NCBI GenBank assembly: GCA_029287645.1
Contig: JARFQS010000584.1
Span: 1-6,718 of the forward strand
Length of the DNA stretch: 6,718 nucleotides
Origin: Thermoanaerobaculia bacterium
Lineage (GTDB): Bacteria; Acidobacteriota; Thermoanaerobaculia; Multivoradales; JAHEKO01
Direction of reading: 5' to 3'
The notes beneath the pieces were generated by a model. It did not search any database. It had not been told where the DNA came from and saw only the letters and a list, made by a program, of their open reading frames with translations. Positions 1 through 5,998 of the stretch are shown here, piece after piece (position 1 is the first letter of the stretch; each line of letters opens with the position of its first letter). Made by a program: the position numbers and the translations under genes.

Positions 1-60
1 CTCCAGAAGCTCTTTCATGTCGACTGTTCCGCTCGAGGTTCCAACATCACTTACCGACAT
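1..60 (-). CDS. 5' end of an unidentified gene downstream of tusA (partial)
   Basis: Only the first 20 codons lie in the window; the visible peptide is MSVSDVGTSSGTVDMKELLE and continues off the left edge. The ATG at 58-60 is preferred over the in-frame ATG at 16-18 because a clear AAGGAG ribosome binding site (68-73, minus strand) lies 7 bases before it. It starts 12 bases after the tusA stop on the same strand, so it is probably cotranscribed with tusA. The residues from MKELLE onward could begin a helix, as in the N-termini of some DsrE-like proteins, but 20 residues are too few to assign a family. The function is unknown. Confidence 0.6.
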   Translation of the reverse strand, partial: MSVSDVGTSSGTVDMKELLE

Positions 61-72
61 CCTGGCGCTCCT

Positions 73-327
73 TCAGCTGGTCTTCTGGATGAAATGGAGG
101 TAGAGCTCGGTGCCGTCCTCTTCGACGGTCTCCTGCTCCAGGAGCTCGATGTTCTTGCCGATCTTGGCCCAGCCCTGGAAATCCTTGATGGAGCCACGGT
201 CGGTGCTGATGATCCTGAGTACCTGCCCTTCGGCCAGCTCGCCGATCTTCTTGCGAGCCTTGACCACAGGCATGGGGCAGTTCAGGCCCTTGGTGTCGAG
301 AGTCTCGTCGTAGTGGACTTCAGTCAT
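73..327 (-). CDS. tusA: TusA-family sulfur carrier protein
   Basis: This 84-residue protein has the typical size of TusA/SirA-family cytoplasmic sulfur carriers. The hallmark CPxP motif is present near the N-terminus (GLNCPMPVVKARKKI), with Cys17 as the expected persulfide-carrying residue, followed by the small alpha/beta fold ending in ELYLHFIQK. TusA proteins accept sulfane sulfur from rhodaneses or DsrE-type proteins and hand it on, either for tRNA thiolation or, in sulfur oxidisers, toward oxidation. The start is supported by AGAGGA 8 bases upstream. A good -35/-10 pair lies upstream at 410-439, and a second gene follows after 12 bases. It is transcribed divergently from the rhodanese-dioxygenase gene at 537. 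The nearby DsrE-like, DsrC-like and SQR genes favour a role in sulfur oxidation over housekeeping tRNA modification; that role is inferred. Confidence 0.93.
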   Translation of the reverse strand: MTEVHYDETLDTKGLNCPMPVVKARKKIGELAEGQVLRIISTDRGSIKDFQGWAKIGKNIELLEQETVEEDGTELYLHFIQKTS

Positions 328-409
328 GAGTCGCGTCCTCTTCTGCCGCAGATACGGCTGCCGAATCCCAGGTAGATGTACGTCGCTGCGCGGACAAATA
401 GCTGCGTTG

Positions 410-439
410 AATCTAGGATACCCCTGGTGGTATTGTCAA
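410..439 (-). promoter_or_regulatory. Putative sigma-70-type promoter for tusA
   Basis: On the minus strand a perfect TTGACA -35 box (434-439) is followed by an 18-bp spacer and TAGATT (410-415), a 4-of-6 match to the -10 consensus. The predicted start near 403 would leave a leader of about 75 bases before tusA. The gap also contains a small inverted repeat at 486-502 (GAGTC-N7-GACTC), a possible operator for the divergent gene. The promoter is read from sequence only. Confidence 0.45.
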
Positions 440-461
440 GCGTCTCTGGATTCAGTAATAA
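433..461 (+). promoter_or_regulatory. Weak candidate promoter for the rhodanese-dioxygenase gene
   Basis: TTGTCA (433-438), a 17-bp spacer and the A/T-rich TAATAA (456-461) point toward the gene at 537. The -10 match is poor (3 of 6). The -35 box overlaps the opposite-strand TTGACA of the tusA promoter, so the two promoters would compete if both are real. Confidence 0.22.
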
Positions 462-536
462 GTACGGAGATCTTGTCGCCGCGGTGAGTCGATCACGGAC
501 TCGTCGAGATCTCATGAAAGCGAGGAGGAAGAACCC

Positions 537-1769
537 ATGACACCAGCCGATTCCTCAGCCACCGAGTGGCAGCCAGCACAGCTGCTGGAGCACCTGGAAC
601 GGGAAGACGATCTCTTCATCTTCGACGTTCGTAACGAGGACGAGTACGAAAGTTGGAAGATCGAGGGCAAGAAGAAGATCCCGATGGTCAACGTGCCGTA
701 CTACGAGATGCTCGAGGTCGATGAGCACGACGACGTGGTCGACACCTTCGTAGATTTTCTCGAAGGCGCCTGGATGGAAAAACTGCCCAAGGACGTGCCG
801 ATTCTGGCGGTCTGCGCCAAGGGCGATACTTCGGAGTTCGTCGCAGAAGCCATGCGACGGCTGGGCTTGAGCGCTTTCAACATGGCGGGCGGCACCAAGG
901 CCTGGGGCGACTACTACCATGTGCAGGCCATCGAGGAGACGGAGCATCGCAGCGTCTACCAGATCAGTCGACCGGCGCGCGGATGCCTGAGCTATCTGGT
1001 CGGCAGCGCCGGAAAGGCCGCGGTCATCGATCCGCTGCGCCACGAGCAGCACTATTTCGACCTGGCGGCCGAGAAGGGCCTGGAGATCGTCCTGGTGCTG
1101 GACACCCACGGCCATGCGGATCACATCAGCGGCGGACCGGCGATCGCCGAGCATACGCAGTCGCCCTACTACCTCCACCCCTATGACGGGATTCACCCGA
1201 TCGATGTGTTGCCGGCGAAGATCCCGTATCTCTTCACGAGAGACGAGCAGAAGTTCAAGGTGGGCGAGAGCACCATACACACCTTTCACATTCCGGGTCA
1301 CACGCTCGGGAATCTCGCCTTCTTGCTAGACGGTAAATATCTCTTCACGGGCGACAGTATCTTCATCAAGTCGATCGCGCGGCCCGATCTGGGCGGGCAT
1401 GGCGACACCTGGGCGCCCATCCACTACCACTCGCTGCGGCGATTGATGGACCTGTCGGATGACGTGATCGTGCTGCCGGCCCATTTCGCGACCCTCGCCG
1501 AGGAAAATGGGAACGGGCTCTTCGCGGATTCACTCGCCGAGCTCAAGAAGGTCAACGAGGGCCTACAGATGGTGGAGAAGGGTGAGGAGGAGTTCGTCAG
1601 CTACATTCTGGCGAGCCTGCCCAAGTTCCCGGAAGAGTACATCGAGATCAAGCGCGTCAATGCGGGCCTGGTGGAGGTCGGTGAGGCGAAGGCCTCCGAG
1701 TTGGAGCTGGGCAAGAACATCTGCGCGCTGTCGGAAGCTTACGAGGAGGACGAGGCGGCGGCGGGCTGA
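537..1769 (+). CDS. Rhodanese-metallo-beta-lactamase fusion, persulfide dioxygenase-like
   Basis: This 410-residue protein has two domains. Residues about 10-130 form a rhodanese domain (FIFDVRNEDEYESW, then active-site Cys93 in AVCAKGDTSE and MAGGTKAW), which binds sulfane sulfur as a cysteine persulfide. Residues about 140-330 form a metallo-beta-lactamase domain with THGHADH (190-196), HIPGH (251-255), FTGD (270-273) and LPAH (313-316). By analogy with ETHE1-type persulfide dioxygenases, the iron ligands would be His191, His255 and Asp273. Such enzymes oxidise glutathione or protein persulfide to sulfite. A charged region of about 80 residues (330-410) follows. The start is fixed by AGGAGG at 523-528, 8 bases before the ATG. 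The gene is alone on the plus strand, divergent from tusA and convergent with the cytochrome gene. Characterised dioxygenase-rhodanese fusions carry the rhodanese at the C-terminus, so this order is reversed. Domain calls are firm; the dioxygenase activity is inferred, and a thioesterase-like hydrolase is the main alternative. Confidence 0.88.
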   Translation: MTPADSSATEWQPAQLLEHLEREDDLFIFDVRNEDEYESWKIEGKKKIPMVNVPYYEMLEVDEHDDVVDTFVDFLEGAWMEKLPKDVPILAVCAKGDTSEFVAEAMRRLGLSAFNMAGGTKAWGDYYHVQAIEETEHRSVYQISRPARGCLSYLVGSAGKAAVIDPLRHEQHYFDLAAEKGLEIVLVLDTHGHADHISGGPAIAEHTQSPYYLHPYDGIHPIDVLPAKIPYLFTRDEQKFKVGESTIHTFHIPGHTLGNLAFLLDGKYLFTGDSIFIKSIARPDLGGHGDTWAPIHYHSLRRLMDLSDDVIVLPAHFATLAEENGNGLFADSLAELKKVNEGLQMVEKGEEEFVSYILASLPKFPEEYIEIKRVNAGLVEVGEAKASELELGKNICALSEAYEEDEAAAG

Positions 1770-1817
1770 TTCTGGGCTTCGAACTCCCTCATAGTTGGTT
1801 CACCCCGCTGAATCCAA

Positions 1818-1849
1818 AACGGCCCGAAGTCGTAAGACCTCGGGCCGTT
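1818..1849. terminator. Bidirectional intrinsic terminator hairpin between convergent genes
   Basis: AACGGCCCGA (1818-1827) pairs perfectly with TCGGGCCGTT (1840-1849). After one A/C mismatch the stem continues for three more pairs and closes on a GTAA tetraloop (1832-1835). The minus-strand copy is followed by GTTTTGG, a short T tract; the plus-strand side has only scattered T residues (GTTCGGGTTGTT). It lies 49 bases after the stop of the plus-strand gene and 29 bases beyond the end of the minus-strand cytochrome gene, as expected for a shared terminator. Confidence 0.8.
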
Positions 1850-1877
1850 CGGGTTGTTCGACTACCAATTCTGGAAG

Positions 1878-2270
1878 TCAGTCGTTGTTGTCGGGCGTTT
1901 CCGGCTCCGCTGCCGGTGGTTCCGGATGAGGCTCCATGAGGTACTCTCGTAGACCTTCCATGTTGGTGGAGAGTGACTGATACTGTTTGCCCTGCTTGGT
2001 CAGCTTGGCAGATCCAGGCTTGCGCACATGGCAGGCTGTGCACTTGCCGAAATCCTGCCTCAGGTGGTCATATCCGGCGAAGGAGCCCATCAGCTCGTAG
2101 TACTTGCCCTTGTCGGTCATCAGTTTGCTGCCGGGCTTGTCATGGCAGACCGTACAACTAACTTCTTCCTTGGTGGCTATCGCCTTGGTGGCAAAAGCCG
2201 AACCGGCAGGAATCAGCTGTGCTGCCAACGCCACGGCAGTGATACCAGCAATGATCCAGAGTCTCTTCAT
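1878..2270 (-). CDS. Small exported diheme c-type cytochrome
   Basis: This 130-residue protein begins with a Sec signal peptide (MKRLWIIAG followed by an Ala-rich hydrophobic core, likely cleaved after AFA near residue 27). The mature part has two CXXCH haem c motifs, CTVCH (39-43) and CTACH (77-81). They sit in an internal duplication: each is followed by a Lys-Pro-Gly-Ser segment, then K-L-(M)T, then GK and Tyr. The tail is acidic and Pro/Glu-rich. The protein should be periplasmic and carry two haems. AGGAG lies 9 bases upstream of the ATG. It is the last gene of the minus-strand run that starts with the SQR-like gene, which suggests a role as electron carrier in sulfur oxidation. I do not recognise a named family, so partner and direction of electron flow are unknown. 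Confidence 0.87.
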   Translation of the reverse strand: MKRLWIIAGITAVALAAQLIPAGSAFATKAIATKEEVSCTVCHDKPGSKLMTDKGKYYELMGSFAGYDHLRQDFGKCTACHVRKPGSAKLTKQGKQYQSLSTNMEGLREYLMEPHPEPPAAEPETPDNND

Positions 2271-2284
2271 GATCTTGATCTCCT

Positions 2285-2304
2285 GAGGAGCCTATCGGCT
2301 CCTC
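2285..2304 (-). other. Intercistronic hairpin between FadL-like and cytochrome genes
   Basis: A perfect 8-bp inverted repeat, GAGGAGCC / GGCTCCTC, encloses a 4-base loop (2293-2296). It fills most of the 42-base gap between the two genes and ends directly before the AGGAG ribosome binding site of the cytochrome gene. No T tract follows, so it is unlikely to be a full terminator. It could stabilise or process the mRNA, or adjust translation of the cytochrome. Confidence 0.5.
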
Positions 2305-2312
2305 GCTTGGGG

Positions 2313-3632
2313 TCACTTCCTCGCCCAGGCCCACGAAATGCCGAAGGCGGCCGTCCACTGACTGTGCTCGACCGTCGTTCCCGGACCGAAAGGATTCACC
2401 TGGGGATTGGGGTTGTTGTTGGTCTGAGATGCGTTGAAAGCGTGCTCGATCCCGAACTCATAGGAGATGCTGCCCGCCAGGTAGCTGAAGCCGAATGAAA
2501 GGTGGTCTTCGACATTGGCGGGAAACAGCGGGTTGAGGGTGTCGTCGGGAACCGGATTCTCACCGTAGTTGTAGCCTGCCCTCAGGGTCAACGCGTCGTT
2601 CACCCGGTAGTCGGCGCCGAGAGCGTAGACCCATTGATCCTTCCAGTTGAAGACGAAGGGTAGGACTACCTCGTTGAAGGGCGGTGGCAGGGGTGAGTCG
2701 GGGTTCTTGCCTGTTACCGTGATGGTGTCGATGGCGTCATCCCAGTAGTTCTTCTTGATATCGAGGGCCAGTACCCATTTGTCGTTGGGTCGCAGGGCGA
2801 AGCCGACGCCGGCCTGGGCCGCGAACGTGAATCCGTCCACGTCCGCTTGGTACCCGACCTTCTGTCCGATGAATGGGAAGCCGTTGTAGTTGACCGTCAG
2901 GTCCCCTCCGGTGAAGTCGCTCTGGGTCTCGGTCTGATAGATGGCGCCTACAGAGAACTTGGGTGTCGCTCGCCACATCCATCCAAGACGGAAGTTGTAC
3001 TGGAGACCTCCAGCTGTGCCCATTTCCACTCCAGGAAAGCTGAAAGCCGGATTCTCGGTATTGAAGAACGAGGTCTCGGGGTAGAAAGCGAAAGCGACAT
3101 CTGCGTAGCCTACGTTGGCAGCGAGTCCCAGCGACATGTCATCGCTGATGGCATAGGACACCGTAGGTACGAGTGTTCCGAATCGCACTTCGCTGTCCGT
3201 CTTGTCCTGGGTGCCGAAGAATGTGTTGGTGTTCTTGAATGTGGCACCCATACCGCCCTGGGCAATCATTCCAATTCCCCAGGACCACTTCGACTCCTTG
3301 CCAGCACGCACATAGGCGAAGGAGGGTAGCGGAAAGTAGCTGCTCTCGGAATCGATCGGCGATGGGTTGGCCATATTCTGGAAGGTCAACGATGGGACCA
3401 GCACCGCGAGATTGGCCGAGAAGTGATTCCCCTGGAGTTGGGAAATGCCGGCCGGGTTGAAATTGATCGCCAGAGTTCTGTCCGAGATCGCGAGATTGGC
3501 ACCACCTCGACCCACGGTCTCTGGTCCATAGCCAGTGAGGTACATTCGGTTGGTGGCAGGCAGATTATCCGGAACCACGAGAACCATGACCAGCAACAGT
3601 AGCGGCCAGGCACGGATGATTCGTCTATACAT
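2313..3632 (-). CDS. FadL/OmpP1/TodX-family outer membrane channel
   Basis: The 439-residue length is typical of the FadL family of 14-stranded outer membrane beta-barrels, which pass hydrophobic compounds across the outer membrane. A signal peptide is visible (MYRRIIRAW, a Leu/Val-rich core, cleavage near LPA at about 26). The mature N-terminus has the family pattern: Gly-rich GYGPETVGRGGANLAISD followed by INFNPAGIS, the NPA motif of the plug. The rest shows alternating aromatic and polar beta-strands such as FRLGWMWRATPKFSVGAIY. The last residues are SWAWARK; ending in Lys is unusual, since most barrels end in Phe or Trp. AGGAG lies 6 bases before the ATG. The gene sits between a DsrE-like sulfurtransferase gene and an exported cytochrome gene, so a sulfur-related hydrophobic substrate is possible, but the substrate cannot be read from the sequence. 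Confidence 0.88.
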   Translation of the reverse strand: MYRRIIRAWPLLLLVMVLVVPDNLPATNRMYLTGYGPETVGRGGANLAISDRTLAINFNPAGISQLQGNHFSANLAVLVPSLTFQNMANPSPIDSESSYFPLPSFAYVRAGKESKWSWGIGMIAQGGMGATFKNTNTFFGTQDKTDSEVRFGTLVPTVSYAISDDMSLGLAANVGYADVAFAFYPETSFFNTENPAFSFPGVEMGTAGGLQYNFRLGWMWRATPKFSVGAIYQTETQSDFTGGDLTVNYNGFPFIGQKVGYQADVDGFTFAAQAGVGFALRPNDKWVLALDIKKNYWDDAIDTITVTGKNPDSPLPPPFNEVVLPFVFNWKDQWVYALGADYRVNDALTLRAGYNYGENPVPDDTLNPLFPANVEDHLSFGFSYLAGSISYEFGIEHAFNASQTNNNPNPQVNPFGPGTTVEHSQWTAAFGISWAWARK

Positions 3633-3648
3633 GAGAGTCTCCTGAGAA

Positions 3649-3685
3649 GCGCAGTGCTTGTAGGGCGAGGAACGTTCCTCTGCGC
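3649..3685. other. Nested inverted repeats upstream of the FadL-like gene
   Basis: A perfect 14-bp palindrome, GAGGAACGTTCCTC (3667-3680), lies within a wider GCGCAG (3649-3654) / CTGCGC (3680-3685) pair. It sits in the 67-base gap between the DsrE-like stop and the FadL-like start. No T tract follows on the minus strand. It could be an operator for an internal promoter or an mRNA processing site; I see no convincing -35/-10 pair beside it. Confidence 0.35.
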
Positions 3686-3699
3686 AGATGTCTACCGGC

Positions 3700-4233
3700 T
3701 CAGATGAAGATGATCTGGGATCCGGCGCTCTTGTCGTAGAAGTCCATTACCGTGAGGACCTCGTCTACTTGCGGCACTAGGTCGCCTTCTTCCAGCTTGA
3801 ACATGTCCATCGCCATGCGACAGGCATAGAGCTCGGCCCCGCTGTCGGACAGCATCTCGATGAACTCCCGCACGGGCGGGATCTCGAGATCGTCCATCTG
3901 CTTCTTCATCATCTTGGTGGCCATGGCCTCCATTCCCGGTAGTCCGCCGACCATGGTCGGTATGGGCATGGAAGGGTTGCCGACGGTAGCCACGTGTAGG
4001 CTGTCGATCTTCTTCTCGGTAATGATGTCGAGGCCCCAGAAGGTGAAGAACACCATGGCTTCGATGCCCATCATGCGGGCTCCATTGGCCATCACCAGGC
4101 CGGGGTAGGCCATATCCAGCGTGCCTTTCGAACAGATGATGCTCACTCTCTCGATCGGCTCCCGTTCAGGTTTCGTGTCCGCTTCCATGGCCTGCCCAGT
4201 GGTCGCGGCTTCTTCGATTGTCGTCGTTGTCAT
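3700..4233 (-). CDS. DsrE2/DsrE3-like sulfurtransferase (DsrE/DsrF/DrsH-like)
   Basis: This 177-residue protein belongs to the DsrE/DsrF/DrsH-like superfamily. After a variable Thr/Glu-rich N-terminus (1-25) come ERVSIICSKGTLD with Cys34, then GIEAMVFFTFWGLDI (56-70), GGLPGMEAMATKMMKKQM, and near the C-terminus ELYACRMAMDMF with Cys138, the position of the conserved active cysteine in this family. Members move sulfane sulfur as a cysteine persulfide, often with TusA and DsrC/TusE partners. The start at 4233 is chosen because it gives the normal family length. The frame stays open to 4554, but that extension would run antiparallel-free through dsrC-like coding sequence in another frame. Only a weak GAGAG-type ribosome binding site is visible. 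It lies 74 bases after the DsrC-like gene and before the FadL-like gene in the same direction. Which DsrE subgroup it belongs to needs a tree. Confidence 0.87.
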   Translation of the reverse strand: MTTTTIEEAATTGQAMEADTKPEREPIERVSIICSKGTLDMAYPGLVMANGARMMGIEAMVFFTFWGLDIITEKKIDSLHVATVGNPSMPIPTMVGGLPGMEAMATKMMKKQMDDLEIPPVREFIEMLSDSGAELYACRMAMDMFKLEEGDLVPQVDEVLTVMDFYDKSAGSQIIFI

Positions 4234-4307
4234 TGTTTGTCTCTCAGTTCTTTCTTGAAATCGAGCTTGATTGCCAGATCGATGCTCGACTCTATGGATT
4301 GACTGGT

Positions 4308-4625
4308 TTAGATGCAGCCCTGGGGCTTCGGCAGGCCGGAAACCATGGCGGCCAGCTTGCCGGGGCCCTTCGGAAACAACTGGTACAGCTCCTTCATGTT
4401 GACGCCTGAGTTCTTCGAGATCCGACGCAGCCCCGGCGGCGTTCCCTGCTTGGCCGCATCTTCGCGGCAGAAGGTGATCACCTTCCAGTGCTGATCGTTG
4501 AGCTCGTCGATGCCGACCTCTTGCGCGATCGCTTCGGCGACTTCTGGCGTCCACTGACTGCTATCCACCAGAAAACCCTCATCGTTGACTTCGATGGAGC
4601 TCCCTGCATACTCGACTACTGGCAT
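4308..4625 (-). CDS. tusE: DsrC/TusE-family sulfur carrier with a single C-terminal cysteine
   Basis: This 105-residue protein matches the DsrC/TusE family from end to end. It starts MPVVEYAG, has EVNDEGFLVDSSQWTPEVA, then HWKVI, LFPKGPGK and the signature C-terminal arm GLPKPQGCI. The penultimate Cys104 (CysA) is present. The second cysteine of true DsrC, 11 residues earlier, is replaced by Ala93, so the protein resembles TusE or DsrC-like proteins that carry sulfur on one cysteine and cannot form the intramolecular disulfide or trisulfide. An extra Cys53 lies in VITFCREDA. The region before LFPKGP is shorter than in DsrC. The start is set by a strong AAAGGAGG at 4633-4640, 7 bases upstream, excluding an upstream in-frame ATG at 4646. 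It lies 72 bases after the SQR-like gene and before the DsrE-like gene, a context suggesting sulfur relay in oxidation. Confidence 0.92.
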   Translation of the reverse strand: MPVVEYAGSSIEVNDEGFLVDSSQWTPEVAEAIAQEVGIDELNDQHWKVITFCREDAAKQGTPPGLRRISKNSGVNMKELYQLFPKGPGKLAAMVSGLPKPQGCI

Positions 4626-4661
4626 CTGTGTGCCTCCTTTCAACAAATTTCTGCTACGGAT

Positions 4662-4680
4662 TCGAAACGTGTAATTTCGA
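4662..4680 (-). other. Small intercistronic inverted repeat upstream of the DsrC-like gene
   Basis: TCGAAA (4675-4680 read on the minus strand) and TTTCGA (4662-4667) flank a 7-base loop in the 72-base gap after the SQR-like stop. The stem is short and A/T-rich with no T tract after it, so it is at best a weak mRNA hairpin or a protein-binding site. A second loose inverted repeat, TCGAGC-N17-GCTCGA, lies at 4261-4289 in the next gap. Confidence 0.25.
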
Positions 4681-4697
4681 TAGTTGTCTCTGTTCGG

Positions 4698-5957
4698 CTA
4701 AGCGGTCTCTGCGTCGGCGGCAAGCTGGGGCGGCCGCTTCTTGCCCACCATCGACATCTGGTTCGGTACCGGAATCGGATGGCCGGGCAGCAGAGCGTGC
4801 CAATAGACATGACGGAACATGAGCTTGCCCCAGTGGTTGAACTTGCTCTCCTTGAGCAGCGGGAAGGGGCCTACTGTCGGCAGCGGGTAGACACCCGGCA
4901 GCGGCTCCTGCTCGTAGTTGAAGTCGATCAGCATGGCCCGCCCGTAGCCGCTCTCGATGAAGCAGTTGGCGTGGCCGTCGAAGACCGCCTTGGGGCTCTC
5001 GCCTTTGATCAGGTGCAGGACGTTGTCGACGACAACCTCGGCTTGAAAGTGGGCTACGGAGCCGGCCTTCGATGTGGGCAGGTCGGTGGCATCGCCCAGC
5101 ACGAAGATGTTGTCGTGGTTGTTGGCGATCAGGCTGTGGCGATCGGTGGGGATGAAGGCCAGGTCATCGCCCAACCCCGAGTCCTCGATGAACTGGGCTC
5201 CCATGTGGGTAGGGATCGTGATCAACATGTCGAACGGCACTTCGCGCTCGTCGTAGGAGAGCAACACCTTGCGATCGACGTCCACCTCGCTGGCGTTGTA
5301 CTCGGCTTCGACCTTGATACCGCGGTCATCGAGGATGCCGCCCAGGGCCTTCGCAGCGATGGGCTTCGTGAAGGCTCCGTCGAGAGGCGTGACGTAGATC
5401 AGCTCGACGTTGTCCCGAATGCCCTTCTCAGTGAAGAACGACTCCGCGAGGAAGGTGATCTCGAGAGGTGCCACGGGGCACTTGATGGGCATCTCGACGG
5501 TGTTTACCACGACGCGGCCGCCTTCGAACGTCTTCAGGGCGTCGCGCATGGCGACCGAGCCTTCGAGCGTGTAGAAGTCGAAGATGCTCTTCTGCCACTC
5601 GTCACCAAGCAGGCCAGGCGTCTCCTCGGGTCGAATGTGGGACCCGGTGGCGATGACCAGGAGGTCGTAGGAGACCTTGTCGTCGCCGTCCAGGATGACC
5701 TGGTTGTTGTCGGCGTCGACCTGCTGCACCTGACGCTGAATCCACTCGATTCCCTTGCCGAGAGTGCCCTTCCGAGGGCGGATGGTCTTCTCCGGCGTTT
5801 GCATCTCGAATGGAACGAAGATCAGATCCGGCTGAAACAGGTGCTCGGTATCCGGATCGATGATCTTGAGAGCCCAGTCGGAGGGCAGCTTCTTGCGGAG
5901 CATGTTGGCGACGGTGGTGCCCGCCGTGCCGGCTCCGAGTATCACTAGATTCTTCAT
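4698..5957 (-). CDS. sqr: Sulfide:quinone oxidoreductase-family flavoprotein
   Basis: This 419-residue protein has the size and layout of the SQR branch of the disulfide oxidoreductase flavoproteins. The N-terminal FAD-binding GAGTAG motif is at 8-13, EHLFQPDLIFVPF follows at 39-50, the DLLVIATGS strand lies near 98-106, and the second FAD segment VLGDATDLPTSKAGS is at 286-300. Two cysteines are present in total: Cys160 in PIKCPVAPLE and Cys332 in HANCFIESG. They correspond to the redox pair that carries the polysulfide in SQR; the additional third cysteine of some SQR types is absent. The C-terminus (KFNHWGKLMFRHVYWHALLPG) is the kind of aromatic/basic segment that anchors SQR to the membrane surface. 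There is no signal peptide, which argues against the periplasmic flavocytochrome c flavoprotein. SQR oxidises sulfide and reduces quinone. An AGGAA sequence precedes the start, and a sigma-54 promoter lies at 5999-6015. It is the first gene of the minus-strand run. The exact substrate is inferred. Confidence 0.87.
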   Translation of the reverse strand: MKNLVILGAGTAGTTVANMLRKKLPSDWALKIIDPDTEHLFQPDLIFVPFEMQTPEKTIRPRKGTLGKGIEWIQRQVQQVDADNNQVILDGDDKVSYDLLVIATGSHIRPEETPGLLGDEWQKSIFDFYTLEGSVAMRDALKTFEGGRVVVNTVEMPIKCPVAPLEITFLAESFFTEKGIRDNVELIYVTPLDGAFTKPIAAKALGGILDDRGIKVEAEYNASEVDVDRKVLLSYDEREVPFDMLITIPTHMGAQFIEDSGLGDDLAFIPTDRHSLIANNHDNIFVLGDATDLPTSKAGSVAHFQAEVVVDNVLHLIKGESPKAVFDGHANCFIESGYGRAMLIDFNYEQEPLPGVYPLPTVGPFPLLKESKFNHWGKLMFRHVYWHALLPGHPIPVPNQMSMVGKKRPPQLAADAETA

Positions 5958-5998
5958 GAAAGTTCCTTTCTCTTGATCCTTACTCGTGCTCTGTACTT

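Noticed and set aside
514..540. Eight-codon upstream frame whose TGA overlaps the ATG at 537
   Set aside because: An ATGA overlap can couple translation, but no ribosome binding site precedes ATG 514, while ATG 537 has its own strong AGGAGG.
555..1301. Minus-strand open frame of 248 codons
   Set aside because: It lies fully within the rhodanese-dioxygenase gene and has no recognisable domain; a shadow frame.
2028..2498. Plus-strand open frame of 156 codons
   Set aside because: It spans the cytochrome gene, the intercistronic hairpin and the end of the FadL-like gene in antisense and shows no motif.
4234..4554. N-terminal extension of the DsrE-like frame up to 4554
   Set aside because: It overlaps the well-supported DsrC-like gene in another frame, and the extended residues are Arg/Ala-rich and unlike the family. 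The ATG at 4233 gives normal length.
4488..5948. Plus-strand open frame of 486 codons
   Set aside because: It is antisense to the SQR-like gene, whose protein has clear FAD motifs and redox cysteines. The plus-strand translation is rich in Val, Asp, Leu and Arg with no recognisable motif, as expected for a shadow frame in GC-rich DNA.
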